A stretch of 64,000 nt of DNA, taken from assembly GCA_964035575.1 (NCBI GenBank), contig OZ037837.1, positions 1,116,001 to 1,180,000 on the forward strand, written 5' to 3'. This DNA comes from Rhynchopus sp. YZ270_cl-10 (lineage: Eukaryota; Euglenozoa; Diplonemea; Diplonemida; Diplonemidae). Made by a program: the position numbers and the translations under genes. This document shows, piece by piece, positions 1 through 12,700 of this stretch. Each line of letters begins with the position of its first letter. Positions within the stretch are counted from its first letter, which is position 1. The notes beneath the pieces were generated by a model, which saw only the letters and a list, made by a program, of their open reading frames with translations, made no database searches and was not told where the DNA came from.

Positions 1-620
1 ATCAAATGCATTTCATAGCCTCTCCATTCAAACAAGAGAAAGCACACAAGGATGTTCAAAAACGATACACATCTCGGTTCAAAAACAAGGAAAGTTGCTA
101 TTTTTTTTTTTTTTCGAAGATGAAACTAAGTACCACGGTGTTTTCTGGATGTGCTACCTTTCATCACAACCTCCCTTTTATTGTAGCAGCATCAGCTGTA
201 CGGCCTTCAAAAAAAAAGTGCGTTCAAGATAACACCGTATCTCCTATTGCAAACAGACGCACTGAGGCGTGGTTTCGCTTCTCTCAGATTCCTTTAAAGT
301 TAACGTTTACAAAAAAAAATAATAGAAACTAACTTCAGGAAATGAATAAAAAGAAAACAATGAAAAACGATTTTTTTTTCGTTTCTCGCTCTGCAAACTT
401 GTGTTTTTTTCACTGAAGTGTTGTGTGTGATGGAAACAGTGAGTGAGAAAAACACAAGCTGGCAGGCACCTTCCGTCATTTCTATTTCCTATCAAGTATC
501 TTGATTTACAGGGGAAAAAAAAAGAGGAAAAAAAACACGCACACACGGAACTCCTTTAGGTCTTTTTTTTGAATCAGAATATCAACAAAAATACCCCTAT
601 CTCTCTCTCTGTCTCTGTCC
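1..620. other. non-coding flank
   Basis: No gene is visible. The stretch is rich in A and T runs and has a CT-rich tract near 600-617, just beyond the stop codon of the minus-strand methyltransferase, so its right end is probably that gene's 3' UTR. Short open frames on both strands show no domain-like composition. Confidence 0.5.
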
Positions 621-1469
621 TTACAACTTCGATTGTTCAACAGACTTTACTGCGAGACCTACAACCATGGGACCAGGGAATCCACCGGGTGTTGACCAAT
701 GCGTAAGCGACCACGTCGTCGCACTGCGGATTGTGGTAAGGGTGTCGCGGTTGATGTTGCAACCGTCCGAGACGATGTGCCAGAAGGGCGCGATGGTGTT
801 TTGGAGGGTGCGGGTGAGGGGAGAGGTGGACACAACGTGTTCGCAGAAGAAGACACGGCCGCCGGGTTTGAGGAGGCGGTCTACGTCACGCAGGACAGAG
901 GCAGGGTCGGGCACCTCGCAGAGCACGTTGCCAAGGATGACCCAGTCGTATGTCCCGTCACCCTCCAGTTCGCTCGTGAAGCGTCCCTCCACGGTGACGG
1001 GGAATTTGGCGCCGCATCCCTTGATAGTCTGGCGCAGCTTTTCGTGGAGGTTTGTGTTGGGTTCAAGTGCAACATATTCGGAGACCGTGGCGGAGGACCG
1101 TACACCATACTTCAAATAAAGGCCCGAAGCGCAGCCAACATCAAGCACCTTGCCAGAAAGGTTTTTCATCAGCTCCGCCTTCCAGCGGGAGAACTTCGCG
1201 TCGACGCCGGCCATGACGGTGGGGAGGACGTAGGAAATGGTTTTGGCGCTGACGCGTTTGCCGAAGATCAGGACTGCGAGGGCAAGGGCTCCTCCGCTGG
1301 TGAGCACGGTGAGCACCAGGGCGGCTGCGTACCGTGGTGCAGCGTAGACAGCCAACGCAGCGCAGGTTAGCTGGAGCAGCTGTTTGGTAGGCTTCGGGGT
1401 GCGCAGCATTGAATCCGCAATACGGAACTCTTCACCATCAAAGGTGACCACAGCAGTGCTATCGGCCAT
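621..1469 (-). CDS. METTL7-like membrane-anchored SAM-dependent methyltransferase
   Basis: The 282-residue protein is a class I S-adenosylmethionine methyltransferase. A hydrophobic stretch at about residues 35-70 would anchor it in a membrane. The SAM-binding motif I (VLDVGCASGLYL) lies near residue 108, the acidic motif II (ALEPN) follows, and the later strand reads DWVILGNVLCEVPDP with RLLKPGGRVFF after it. The segment PFWHIVSDGCNINRDT resembles the C-terminal signature of the METTL7/TMT1 thiol methyltransferase family (W-x-x-x-x-DGC-x-x-x-R-x-T). Known members are about 245 residues, so this copy has a longer N-terminus. The frame is uninterrupted and the ATG is the first in frame. The fold is secure; the substrate (a thiol, by analogy) is inferred. 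It is the only gene in the left flank. Confidence 0.88.
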   Translation of the reverse strand: MADSTAVVTFDGEEFRIADSMLRTPKPTKQLLQLTCAALAVYAAPRYAAALVLTVLTSGGALALAVLIFGKRVSAKTISYVLPTVMAGVDAKFSRWKAELMKNLSGKVLDVGCASGLYLKYGVRSSATVSEYVALEPNTNLHEKLRQTIKGCGAKFPVTVEGRFTSELEGDGTYDWVILGNVLCEVPDPASVLRDVDRLLKPGGRVFFCEHVVSTSPLTRTLQNTIAPFWHIVSDGCNINRDTLTTIRSATTWSLTHWSTPGGFPGPMVVGLAVKSVEQSKL

Positions 1470-2280
1470 CGTGAGAAGTGAGTTGTGGGGGGAACGTGGA
1501 AGGTGGTAAGTGGTAAGTGGAAAGTGGAGCTAATAAAAGAAAACCTGTGCGGAAATAATGGTGATTACCTAAGACTTCAAACGAAAATATGTTGGACAGA
1601 AATAATGTTGGGAAGAGCGAGCGTTTTTTGGGCGGTTCCAACACTTCTACGTTCCCGTATTTACAGGTACAGTACAATAAAACGTTGAGCCGTTATGCAG
1701 CAAATTGCAGCGCGTCATCAGAAGTTGTACGTCAGTGTGCAAGCAACATTCTCACACAAGGTCCAAAAACACCATGGAAAAGGGGTTAGTTATCCACTAC
1801 ATGACAGGGCACTACGTGTTGACAAAGCAGGTACATCAAACAGGATAAAATACAAATAATTGGTTGCCACTCGTTGTAAAACTTGTGCTAAACTTTCTCA
1901 TCCGAACAAAGCATAATGTAGTGGAAAACGCAACAGATAATCGATACCAGACTTTGGGTGGGGATATCCGGAAGTCCCAAAGTACGAGGATATATCATAC
2001 ATTCCATGACTTTGCGCACACTTTTTTCACATCTTGCACTCACAAATGTGAGATGCATACTGTTATCGTCCGACCCCGCAATTGAACGTTTCGAATCGGC
2101 CGGATCCAAAGAAATAAAAATCCATAAAAAAAATATCGCGGTGAGCGTATTTCTGTTTTGGCTCTCGGTGAGGAGGGTGTGTGTCATGAAAATTCCCCCC
2201 CTGAATTGGGAAAAATATTAGAGACCTTAACCTACAGGAACATCACACACAAACCTGCAAACCCGCTACAACATCAGCTA
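1470..2280. other. non-coding spacer before the satellite
   Basis: No gene is supported. It contains the methyltransferase 5' flank with short purine-rich direct repeats (ggtaagtgg-type, 1500-1525) and then featureless AT-rich DNA up to the first satellite unit. Confidence 0.5.
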
Positions 2281-5200
2281 AAAACGCGCCGTTTCTCAGA
2301 AAACAGACGCTTTTGTTCGAAACGCGCCGTTTCTCAGAAAACCGACGCTTTTGTTCGAAACGCGCCGTTTCTCAGAAAACCGACGCTTTTGTTCGAAACG
2401 CGCCGTTTCTCAGAAAACGGACGCTTTTGATCGAAACGCGCCGTTTCTCAGAAAACCGACGCTTTTGTTCGAAACGCGACGTTTCTCAGAAAACCGACGC
2501 TTTTGTTCGAAACGCGACGTTTCTCAGAAAACCGACGCTTTTGTTCGAAACGCGCCGTTTCTCAGAAAACGGACGCTTTTGTTCGAAACGCGCCGTTTCT
2601 CAGAAAACCGACGCTTTTGATCGAAACGCGCCGTTTCTCAGAAAACGGACGCTTTTGATCGAAACGCGCCGTTTCTCAGAAAACCGACGCTTTTGATCGA
2701 AACGCGCCGTTTCTCCGAAAACGGACGCTTTTGTTCGAAACGCGCCGTTTCTCAGAAAACCGACGCTTTTGTTCGAAACGCGCCGTTTCTCAGAAAACCG
2801 ACGCTTTTGTTCGAAACGCGCCGTTTCTCAGAAAACCGACGCTTTTGTACGAAACGCGACGTTTCTCAGAAAACCGACGCTTTTGTTCGAAACGCGCCGT
2901 TTCTCAGAAAACCGACGCTTTTGTTCGAAACGCGACGTTTCTCAGAAAACGGACGCTTTTGATCGAAACGCGCCGTTTCTCAGAAAACGGACGCTTTTGA
3001 TCGAAACGCGCCGTTTCTCAGAAAACGGACGCTTTTGTTCGAAACGCGCCGTTTCTCAGAAAACGGACGCTTTTGTTCGGAACGCGCCGTTTCTCAGAAA
3101 ACCGACGCTTTTGTTCGAAACGCGCCGTTTGTCAGAAAACCGACGCTTTTGATCGAAACGCGCCGTTTTTCAGAAAACCGACGCTTTTGTTCGAAACGCG
3201 CCGTTTCTCAGAAAACGGACGCTTTTGTTCGAAACGCGCCGTTTTTCAGAAAACCGACGCTTTTGTTCGAAACGCGCCGTTTCTCAGAAAACGGACGCTT
3301 TTGTTCGAAACGCGCCGTTTGTCAGAAAACCGACGCTTTTGATCGAAACGCGCCGTTTTTCAGAAAACCGACGCTTTTGTTCGAAACGCGCCGTTTCTCA
3401 GAAAACGGACGCTTTTGTTCGGAACGCGCCGTTTCTCAGAAAACGGACGCTTTTGTTCGGAACGCGCCGTTTCTCAGAAAACCGACGCTTTTGTTCGAAA
3501 CGCGCCGTTTGTCAGAAAACCGACGCTTTTGTTCGAAACGCGACGTTTCTCAGAAAACCGACGCTTTTGTTCGAAACGCGCCGTTTCTCAGAAAACCGAC
3601 GCTTTTGTTCGAAACGCGACGTTTCTCAGAAAACCGACGCTTTTGTTCGAAACGCGCCGTTTCTCAGAAAACCGACGCTTTTGTTCGAAACGCGACGTTT
3701 CTCAGAAAACCGACGCTTTTGTTCGAAACGCGACGTTTCTCAGAAAACCGACGCTTTTGTTCGAAACGCGCCGTTTCTCAGAAAACCGACGCTTTTGATC
3801 GGAAAGCGCCGTTTCTCAGAAAACGGACGCTTTTGATCGAAACGCGCCGTTTCTCAGAAAACGGACGCTTTTGTTCGAAACGCGCCGTTTTTCAGAAAAC
3901 CGACGCTTTTGTTCGAAACGCGCCGTTTCTCAGAAAACCGACGCTTTTGATCGGAAAGCGCCGTTTTTCAGAAAACCGACGCTTTTGATCGAAAAGCGCC
4001 GTTTTTCAGAAAACCGACGCTTTTGATCGAAACGCGCCGTTTTTCAGAAAACCGACGCTTTTGTTCGAAACGCGCCGTTTCTCAGAAAACCGACGCTTTT
4101 GATCGAAACGCGCCGTTTTTCAGAAAACCGACGCTTTTGATCGAAACGCGCCGTTTTTCAGAAAACCGACGCTTTTGATCGGAAAGCGCCGTTTCTCAGA
4201 AAACCGACGCTTTTGTTCGGAACGCGCCGTTTCTCAGAAAACGGACGCTTTTGTTCGAAACGCGCCGTTTGTCAGAAAACCGACGCTTTTGTTCGAAACG
4301 CGCCGTTTCTCAGAAAACGGACGCTTTTGATCGAAACGCGCCGTTTCTCAGAAAACGGACGCTTTTGATCGAAACGCGCCGTTTCTCAGAAAACGGACGC
4401 TTTTGTTCGGAACGCGCCGTTTCTCAGAAAACCGACGCTTTTGTTCGAAACGCGCCGTTTGTCAGAAAACCGACGCTTTTGATCGAAACGCGCCGTTTTT
4501 CAGAAAACCGACGCTTTTGATCGGAAAGCGCCGTTTCTCAGAAAACCGACGCTTTTGTTCGAAACGCGCCGTTTCTCAGAAAACGGACGCTTTTGTTCCA
4601 ACCGCGCCGTTTGTCAGAACACCGACGCTTTTGATCGAAACGCGCCGTTTTTTCAGAAAACCGACGCTTTTGATCGGAAAGCGCCGTTTCTCAGAAAACC
4701 GACGCTTTTGTTCGAAACGCGCCGTTTCTCAGAAAACGGACGCTTTTGTTCCAACCGCGCCGTTTGTCAGAACACCGACGCTTTTGATCGAAACGCGCCG
4801 TTTCTCAGAAAACCGACGCTTTTGTTCGGAACGCGCCGTTTCTCAGAAAACGGACGCTTTTGTTCGGAACGCGCCGTTTCTCAGAAAACCGACGCTTTTG
4901 TTCGGAACGCGCCGTTTCTCAGAAAACGGACGCTTTTGTTCGAAACGCGCCGTTTTTCAGAAAACCGACGCTTTTGTTCGAAACGCGCCGTTTGTCAGAA
5001 AACCGACGCTTTTGTTCGAAACGCGCCGTTTCTCAGAAAACGGACGCTTTTGTTCGAAACGCGCCGTTTCTCAGAAAACCGACGCTTTTGTTCGAAACGC
5101 GCCGTTTCTCAGAAAACGGACGCTTTTGTTCGAAACGCGCCGTTTGTCAGAAAACCGACGCTTTTGATCGAAACGCGCCGTTTTTCAGAAAACCGACGCT

Positions 5201-8012
5201 TTTGTTCGAAACGCGCCGTTTCTCAGAAAACCGACGCTTTTGTTCGGAACGCGCCGTTTCTCAGAAAACCGACGCTTTTGATCGAAACGCGCCGTTTTTC
5301 AGAAAACCGACGCTTTTGTTCGGAACGCGCCGTTTCTCAGAAAACGGACGCTTTTGTTCGAAACGCGCCGTTTGTCAGAAAACCGACGCTTTTGATCGAA
5401 ACGCGCCGTTTCTCAGAAAACGGACGCTTTTGATCGAAACGCGCCGTTTCTCAGAAAACGGACGCTTTTGATCGAAACGCGCCGTTTCTCAGAAAACGGA
5501 CGCTTTTGTTCGAAACGCGCCGTTTGTCAGAAAACCGACGCTTTTGATCGAAACGCGCCGTTTCTCAGAAAACGGACGCTTTTGATCGAAACGCGCCGTT
5601 TCTCAGAAAACGGACGCTTTTGTTCGAAACGCGCCGTTTCTCAGAAAACGGACGCTTTTGTTCGGAACGCGCCGTTTCTCAGAAAACCGACGCTTTTGTT
5701 CGAAACGCGCCGTTTTTCAGAAAACCGACGCTTTTGATCGGAAAGCGCCGTTTCTCAGAAAACCGACGCTTTTGTTCGAAACGCGCCGTTTCTCAGAAAA
5801 CGGACGCTTTTGTTCGAAACGCGCCGTTTTTTCAGAAAACCGACGCTTTTGTTCGAAACGCGCCGTTTCTCAGAAAACCGACGCTTTTGATCGGAAAGCG
5901 CCGTTTCTCAGAAAACCGACGCTTTTGTTCGAAACGCGCCGTTTCTTCAGAAAACCGACGCTTTTGATCGAAACGCGCCGTTTCTCAGAAAACGGACGCT
6001 TTTGTTCGAAACGCGCCGTTTCTCAGAAAACCGACGCTTTTGATCGGAAAGCGCCGTTTTTCAGAAAACCGACGCTTTTGATCGGAAAGCGCCGTTTCTC
6101 AGAAAACCGACGCTTTTGTTCGGAACGCGCCGTTTCTCAGAAAACGGACGCTTTTGATCGAAACGCGCCGTTTCTCAGAAAACGGACGCTTTTGATCGAA
6201 ACGCGCCGTTTCTCAGAAAACGGACGCTTTTGTTCGAAACGCGCCGTTTGTCAGAAAACGGACGCTTTTGATCGAAACGCGCCGTTTCTCAGAAAACGGA
6301 CGCTTTTGATCGAAACGCGCCGTTTCTCAGAAAACGGACGCTTTTGATCGAAACGCGCCGTTTCTCAGAAAACGGACGCTTTTGATCGAAACGCGCCGTT
6401 TCTCAGAAAACGGGCGCTTTTGTTCGAAACGCGCCGTTTTTCAGAAAACGGACGCTTTTGTTCGAAACGCGCCGTTTCTCAGAAAACCGACGCTTTTGAT
6501 CGGAAAGCGCCGTTTCTCAGAAAACCGACGCTTTTGTTCGAAACGCGCCGTTTTTTCAGAAAACCGACGCTTTTGATCGAAACGCGCCGTTTCTCAGAAA
6601 ACGGACGCTTTTGTTCGAAACGCGCCGTTTCTCAGAAAACCGACGCTTTTGATCGGAAAGCGCCGTTTTTCAGAAAACCGACGCTTTTGATCGGAAAGCG
6701 CCGTTTCTCAGAAAACCGACGCTTTTGTTCGGAACGCGCCGTTTCTGAGAAAACAGACGCTTTTGTTCGAAACGCGCCGTTTGTCAGAAAACCGACGCTT
6801 TTGTTCGAAACGCGCCGTTTCTCAGAAAACGGACGCTTTTGATCGAAACGCGCCGTTTCTCAGAAAACGGACGCTTTTGATCGAAACGCGCCGTTTCTCA
6901 GAAAACGGACGCTTTTGATCGAAACGCGCCGTTTCTCAGAAAACGGACGCTTTTGATCGAAACGCGCCGTTTCTCAGAAAACGGGCGCTTTTGTTCGAAA
7001 CGCGCCGTTTTTCAGAAAACGGACGCTTTTGTTCGAAACGCGCCGTTTCTCAGAAAACGGACGCTTTTGTTCGAAACGCGCCGTTTCTCAGAAAACGGAC
7101 GCTTTTGTTCGAAACGCGCCGTTTCTCAGAAAACCGACGCTTTTGTTCGAAACGCGCCGTTTGTCAGAAAACCGACGCTTTTGTTCGAAACGCGCCGTTT
7201 CTCAGAAAACCGACGCTTTTGTTCGAAACGCGCCGTTTTTCAGAAAACCGACGCTTTTGATCGAAACGCGCCGTTTCTCAGAAAACCGACGCTTTTGATC
7301 GGAACGCGCCGTTTCTCAGAAAACGGACGCTTTTGTTCGGAACGCGCCGTTTCTCAGAAAACGGACGCTTTTGTTCGAAACGCGCCGTTTCTCAGAAAAC
7401 CGACGCTTTTGATCGAAACGCCCCGTTTCTCAGAAAACGGACGCTTTTGATCGAAACGCGCCGTTTCTCAGAAAACGGACGCTTTTGATCGAAACGCGCC
7501 GTTTCTCAGAAAACCGACGCTTTTGATCGGAACGCGCCGTTTCTCAGAAAACGGACGCTTTTGTTCGGAACGCGCCGTTTCTCAGAAAACGGACGCTTTT
7601 GTTCGAAACGCGCCGTTTCTTAGAAAACCGACGCTTTTGTTCGAAACGCGCCGTTTCTCAGAAAACGGACGCTTTTGTTCGGAACGCGCCGTTTCTCAGA
7701 AAACGGACGCTTTTGTTCGGAACGCGCCGTTTCTTAGAAAACCGACGCTTTTGTTCGAAACGCGCCGTTTCTCAGAAAACCGACGCTTTTGTTCGAAACG
7801 CGCCGTTTCTCAGAAAACCGACGCTTTTGTTCGAAACGCGCCGTTTCTCAGAAAACGGACGCTTTTGTTCGAAACGCGCCGTTTCTCAGAAAACCGACGC
7901 TTTTGATCGAAACGCCCCGTTTCTCAGAAAACGGACGCTTTTGTTCGGAACGCGCCGTTTCTCAGAAAACGGACGCTTTTGTTCGAAACGCGCCGTTTGT
8001 CAGAAAACCGAC
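2281..8012 (+). repeat. 38-bp tandem satellite, about 150 copies
   Basis: Near-identical 38-bp units run head to tail from about 2283 to the assembly gap. The key part reads gaaacgcgccgtttctcag followed by aaaac(c/g)gacgcttttg(t/a)tcg. Variation is confined to a few positions: c/a in cgcgcc or cgcgac, c/t/g before tcag, c/g in aaaac(c/g)gac, t/a before tcg, and aacg or aaag. Because 38 is not a multiple of three and the unit contains no stop in any forward frame, long artefactual frames of 38-residue period appear. They are not genes. A few units carry a one-base insertion or a cttag variant. The size and homogeneity suit a centromeric or subtelomeric satellite, but position on the chromosome cannot be seen. 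Confidence 0.97.
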
Positions 8013-8212
8013 NNNNNNNNNNNNNNNNNNNNNNNNNNNNNNNNNNNNNNNNNNNNNNNNNNNNNNNNNNNNNNNNNNNNNNNNNNNNNNNNNNNNNNNN
8101 NNNNNNNNNNNNNNNNNNNNNNNNNNNNNNNNNNNNNNNNNNNNNNNNNNNNNNNNNNNNNNNNNNNNNNNNNNNNNNNNNNNNNNNNNNNNNNNNNNNN
8201 NNNNNNNNNNNN
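8013..8212. other. assembly gap (200 N)
   Basis: Exactly 200 undetermined bases separate the satellite from unique sequence. The round number suggests an estimated or placeholder gap, so the true satellite length and the 5' end of the next gene are unknown. Confidence 0.98.
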
Positions 8213-11200
8213 GTGGTCTGCTCTTGCTGAGGAGGAGGACCTTCCACGCAGAATGGACAAGAACGGAATCCGCTACTTCGAACACGAAGTTGCTTTGCAG
8301 GACACAGAACCATGGTCAGATATGCAAGAGGCAGACGTGTGCAGCACGAAGCGCAGAATGTACGAAGGCAGCTACGTTACAAAGCAGCAGTATCTGGACA
8401 CAGTGTGGCGCACAGCAGAGGTGGAGAAGCAGATACGCAGGCAGAACGCTGACGGCTACTTTGTCTTCAAACACGACTGGGATGAAGCCGTGGAGGGTGG
8501 TGCCTGGGAGGACGGGAAGAAGGAGACACTGCCGACGCTTGTGGAGCAGTTGCGGCAGCCCTCTCTCAACCTGTACGACCCAACGGTGTTTGGGAGCCGC
8601 ATTGAAACGGAGGAGAGCAGGGCCCAGCTGCACACGTGGTCGAGGCTGTGGGGTGCTGTGAACGCTGTGCTGGTGACAAGCACGGAGAAGGAGCGGGTGC
8701 TCTTCCGCAAGGTGGAGAATGTGGCGGACACTGTGCTGATCCACCACCTCCACCTGAAGCGTGGTGAGCTGTACTGCCAGCCCGACATCACTCTCTGGGA
8801 TGTGGAGCGCCGCTACAGAAACCGTGCTGTGAAGCACGAGAACGACAGCAGAAGCGAGACACAGGAAGCAAGGACGAAGGTGGACTTCACGTCTGACTTC
8901 AACGACAACTCAGGAAGACTGTGGGAGGCGTCAGAGCGCAGATGGACAGGGAGGGGTGGCGAGGAGGCTGCGTATGAAGGCGAGCTTTGCTACGAACATG
9001 AGTTCAAAGACAAATGCATGCAGGCACACAAGCAGGCACGCAAGGAAAGAGGGGAGGACGTGGGGTTTGATCTGAACACGTTACTCAGATGGGAAGATGC
9101 GAAGCCTGAGGACCCTTTCCTGACACACGTCCCTGGCGAGCAAGTTGAGGTGGAGACACGCAAGAACAGCAGCAGCACCATGACAACGATTCTCTTCAGC
9201 GCGCACGGGAAGATGCACGGCGAGTGTGTGGGGCTGCTGAGCGACGGACACGACTTCCTCCTCCCTGCGCTTGAGATGTTTATTGTGGAGGATGTTCAGG
9301 CACGTGGCACGTGCCTCCATGTCAGCCTCATCTCACGTGGCTCGCTGCTGCGCACGGACAAAGAGCTCCGTGCCTGGTGCTCTGGCATACAGCGGACTGG
9401 CCTGCGTTCTGTTTGGGGCAAGAACGGTGTCACGGATGAGTGTTTGCGTCCTGAGAGCAAGGCAGCAAAGGACGATACATTGGACAGGCAGAGCTTCTTG
9501 TGCACAGACGAGTGTGACGTGTTCTTCAGCCGCAAGTCTCAGATGCTCCACGGAACGGAACGGGAGGCAATGTTGCACGATCTGACGGACACTGTCAGAC
9601 CTGTGAATGACAGCGCATCTTTCAAGATGCAGGGTGCAAACGGACAGGTGAGGAACCATAGTGCGTGCACCCTGCCTTTGGCTGTGCCCACTACGTACCG
9701 CCCAGGGAAGACGTTTTTGAGTGGGTTGAACCGCAAGAAGCGTCCTGAAGGGGATCACACTGCAGAAGGCATGCCAAGAACACACGGCGACGAATTCCCA
9801 CTCATCCCGCACGTGGAACTCGCGGAGGATTGGGAGAAGGATATGGATGTGAACGATGTGGTCGCTGTTTCGGGAGCATCCATCCAGGCCTACCACGATG
9901 AGCACACAGACGAAGACGCGTTCTTCAAGACGATAGTCAAGCATGCGCGTGACACACCTGAGGAGTGCCCCCCGCCTGTGAGCGATGTGTACGGAGGGAA
10001 GGAGTTCCGCATCACTGTCGGGGAGGTGCAGCAGCTGCTGAAGACAACCACGATAGTCACGTCGCCGTCCCTCCCACTGCGTTTTGTGCAGTGTCTGATC
10101 GGCTCGTTCACGTCTGCGAAACAGCGTCTGCTGTTCTTCTACATATTCCGTGCAACGTCGCTGCTCAGCATCAGTATCAGCATCGAAGAAGATTGGGAAC
10201 GTGAGAAACGCATTATCAGAGATGACTTTCTAGCTGCAGTTGCAAGGGACGAAGAATACCTAGACTCTGAACGTAGTGCCCTTGACGCACGTGGCGCGAC
10301 GGAATCCTACCACCTCGCTCTGTTTCTGTTCAACCTTAACAAAACACCACTTGAGTATCTGGACGGCAAGTTTGATGACGACGGTGCAGAGCCTATTGAA
10401 GTCACCCGTGACAAGTTCACATCGTGGATGGCCACCGTACAGGCGGAACCTGCACAGTACGGCTTCACCTCAAAGGAACATGCGAGACAGACGTTGGCGA
10501 AGTCGCTGGTCGAACTGAGCACAGAAATGTGCGTCTCGCAGCAGGGCTTCTCCTTCACCTCCGGCACGGACGGTGAGCACAGCCAGCTCTGTGAGAAGAC
10601 GCACCACAGCATCGCCATCCTTGTGGCCACTGGGATGGACTTCTGTGAACGAAGACCCACCCTGCGTGAGGCACCAAAGTACTTCGTGAGAATAGCACGT
10701 GAAGGAACAAAGGCACACAAGGGCTGGACCTACTTCCAAGAAGGGAAGGAACGTGAATTTGTGGACCGTCTGAAGGTGCTGTACACATGCATCTTCGAAT
10801 CTGCAAGGAAACAGCGTGTGCGGAACATGTGCGCCATCCCTGTGTATCTTAATAATTATTCAGCTTGCCTTGGGTATGAGCTGAAACTTCAAGTTGCAGA
10901 AATGTACTTGCGTGCGCAGTTCGAACTCCTTGCAGAACAGGATTGGGGTTTTGAAAACGTATGCATGCTCTTTGTCTTGCTTTGTCTCACTTCTTGCTCT
11001 TTCATGTATGCGATACTGTCCTCCCCTCCTGCAACTAAGAAGGAGGACAGTGAAGCTGTCTGAATGGCGGCCACACTAAAGCAACAGATTATCAAGAACA
11101 AGAAAACAACAGCAGCAGAAAACCAAAACCCCATCTTTGTTTCAAAGACTTTATTGTGTTCCTCTTTCACATTACCTTTAATCACTGCACAACAGTACTG

Positions 11201-11696
11201 GTTGAGGGCTCAGGATGACACCGATATGGCACGCCGCATCTTGAAGAAAGGACTGCACGAGTGTGGCGACTACAACAACGAGGCACAGGGGTTGTATTTG
11301 AGGTGCAACATCGTTTTGCACAAGAAAGACGCGAAGTTTCTTGCAGTACGCCTCGCACAGCTGAAGAAATCACCTGCGCTTTTGTCCCCATCTGAATCGC
11401 CGGCACTGCTGCAGGGACAGCACGGCATGTATTGGGAGGAAGGGAGGGATGACTACTATTTTGACGTCGAAGACTGGGCGGCCACATCGACAGGTGCGCT
11501 GATGAACTACAACATTTCGAAGAAGGCACTTAACCTCGACTTTTCTGCATTGAACAGCAACGAAGACACCAGCTCCGTTGCCGATGAAGGTGATGAAGAC
11601 TTCGCTGCAGTTGGAAGACGGATGAATCGGCCGTTGCGGGCTTCGCGTTGCAGTGGAGGAGACGATAGCGCAGCTGCACTGAACGGACGTGGCTAG
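8213..11696 (+). CDS. large unrecognised protein, 3' part (two exons)
   Basis: The frame is open from the gap edge through 10958. It resumes at 11196 after a phase-0 intron and ends at the stop at 11694-11696, giving about 1081 residues. The 5' end is lost in the gap; the first in-frame Met after it is at 8253. The protein is charged and soluble-looking, with Trp- and Asp/Glu-rich segments (AEDWEKDMD, EEDWEREKR) and no signal peptide. The hydrophobic stretch read across 10959-11060 is intron, not protein. The C-terminus is acidic (SNEDTSSVADEGDEDF). I recognise no family. The body has codon use and GC content typical of the coding regions here, which supports a real gene. Confidence 0.75.
10959..11195 (+). 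other. spliceosomal intron, 237 bp
   Basis: A GTATGC donor at 10959 follows the codons for GFEN, and an acceptor ending in acaacag at 11195 precedes YWLRAQDD. Both exons are then in phase 0 of one frame, and the intervening DNA contains an in-frame stop at 11061-11063. The stretch before the acceptor is pyrimidine-rich (cctctttcacattacc). This is the clearest ordinary intron in the window. Confidence 0.8.
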
Positions 11697-12111
11697 CGTA
11701 CCAACAAAGGCGGAGGGTCTTGTTGCCGTTTCCGTGAAACATGTTGAGAATCGTTCAGTTCTAAGAAAATGCAATCAGGGCTAACGTCCCAATGTTCACG
11801 AGACACAACTCTGTGTTTTGCTTTTGGTATATTTTCCCTGCATCAGTGTTTTGATCTTTTTCCCGTTTTCCAACCAAGAAGCAAAGTCTTCACTGAATGC
11901 GCATGTTACACTTTTAATATAATATCCGACTCGCTCCAAAACGTAAGTGATCCCAAATACGCCTTAACCACGCTTCTGATAGATTTCCAGACATGCCTGT
12001 TTTCAGGCGTTGTAGGCCTCGTTGCGTATTGGTGTATTGTATGCTATATTATGATTACACGCTATGCTAAAAGGAAATTGAACCCTTCCCCCTTTTTTTT
12101 CTAGTCTGGCG
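11697..12111. other. non-coding 3' flank
   Basis: Likely 3' UTR of the preceding gene followed by AT-rich spacer. No supported gene or repeat is seen before the dispersed repeat at 12112. Confidence 0.45.
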
Positions 12112-12250
12112 GCTTTGAAGCAGAGCCACACTTCACCGACAGGTAGAGGTGTGTGCGTTTCACCACAGGGTACGAAGTGATCAGCAAAGCTGAGGTGGCC
12201 AAGATAGTGATCTTGTTATTGGGTGTGTGCGTTTCACCACAACCTCTCCC
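12112..12250 (+). repeat. dispersed repeat R3, copy 1
   Basis: This copy has the R3 landmarks: agagccacacttcaccgac, then aggtgtgtgcgtttcaccac, repeated again as gtgtgtgcgtttcaccacaa, then cctctccctgtctttattg. Other copies lie at 22305-22445 (minus), 30195-30300 (plus), 56547-56640 (plus) and 57640-57715 (minus). No coding capacity or RNA polymerase III box is evident, so the class is unknown. Confidence 0.75.
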
Positions 12251-12522
12251 TGTCTTTATTGTCTTTATTGTCTTTATTGTCTTTATTGTCTTTATTGTCT
12301 TTATTGTCTTTATTGTCTTTATTGTCTTTATTGTCTTTATTGTCTTTATTGTCTTTATTGTCTTTATTGTCTTTATTGTCTTTATTGTCTTTATTGTCTT
12401 TATTGTCTTTATTGTCTTTATTGTCTTTATTGTCTTTATTGTCTTTATTGTCTTTATTGTCTTTATTGTCTTTATTGTCTTTATTGTCTTTATTGTCTTT
12501 ATTGTCTTTATTGTCTTTATTG
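12251..12522 (+). repeat. 9-bp microsatellite (tgtctttat), about 30 copies
   Basis: A perfect array of tgtctttat runs directly out of the R3 copy, whose own sequence contains tgtctttattg at this point. The array therefore probably arose by expansion inside that repeat. Confidence 0.97.
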
Positions 12523-12550
12523 GGGTGATCTGGGGTCTTTTTTTTCAAGA

Positions 12551-12700
12551 TTATTCACAAGCCATTCACAAAAATTCACAAAAATTCACAAATATTCACG
12601 AAAACCTACACACCCGCGTATCACGTGTGTTTCCGCCTCGTTGTGAATTTTTGTGAATTTATGTGAATTTTTGTAATTTTTTGTGTTTTTTTGTGATTTT
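12551..12700. repeat. inverted mini-repeats of attcacaaaa
   Basis: Four to five tandem attcacaaa-type units (12551-12600) are followed after about 50 bp by the same units inverted (gtgaatttttg, about 12650-12700). The two arms could pair to form a long AT-rich foldback. Confidence 0.7.

Noticed and set aside
2281-8012. Many long plus-strand open frames with a 38-residue repeat (for example FETRRFSENRRFCSKRAVSQ)
   Set aside because: They arise because the 38-bp satellite unit has no stop in any forward frame. All three frames are equally open and there is no start context or codon bias.
2281-8012. Possible CRISPR-like array
   Set aside because: The 38-bp units are contiguous with no variable spacers, and the setting is eukaryotic.
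7599-8212. Apparent fusion of the satellite frame to the large gene at 8213
   Set aside because: The join passes through 200 N of unknown true length, so the frame across it is meaningless.
8213-11696. Assignment of the large gene to the Rab3GAP catalytic subunit
   Set aside because: A short resemblance (CPPP then GGKEFRI) was considered, but the order and the remaining length do not match.
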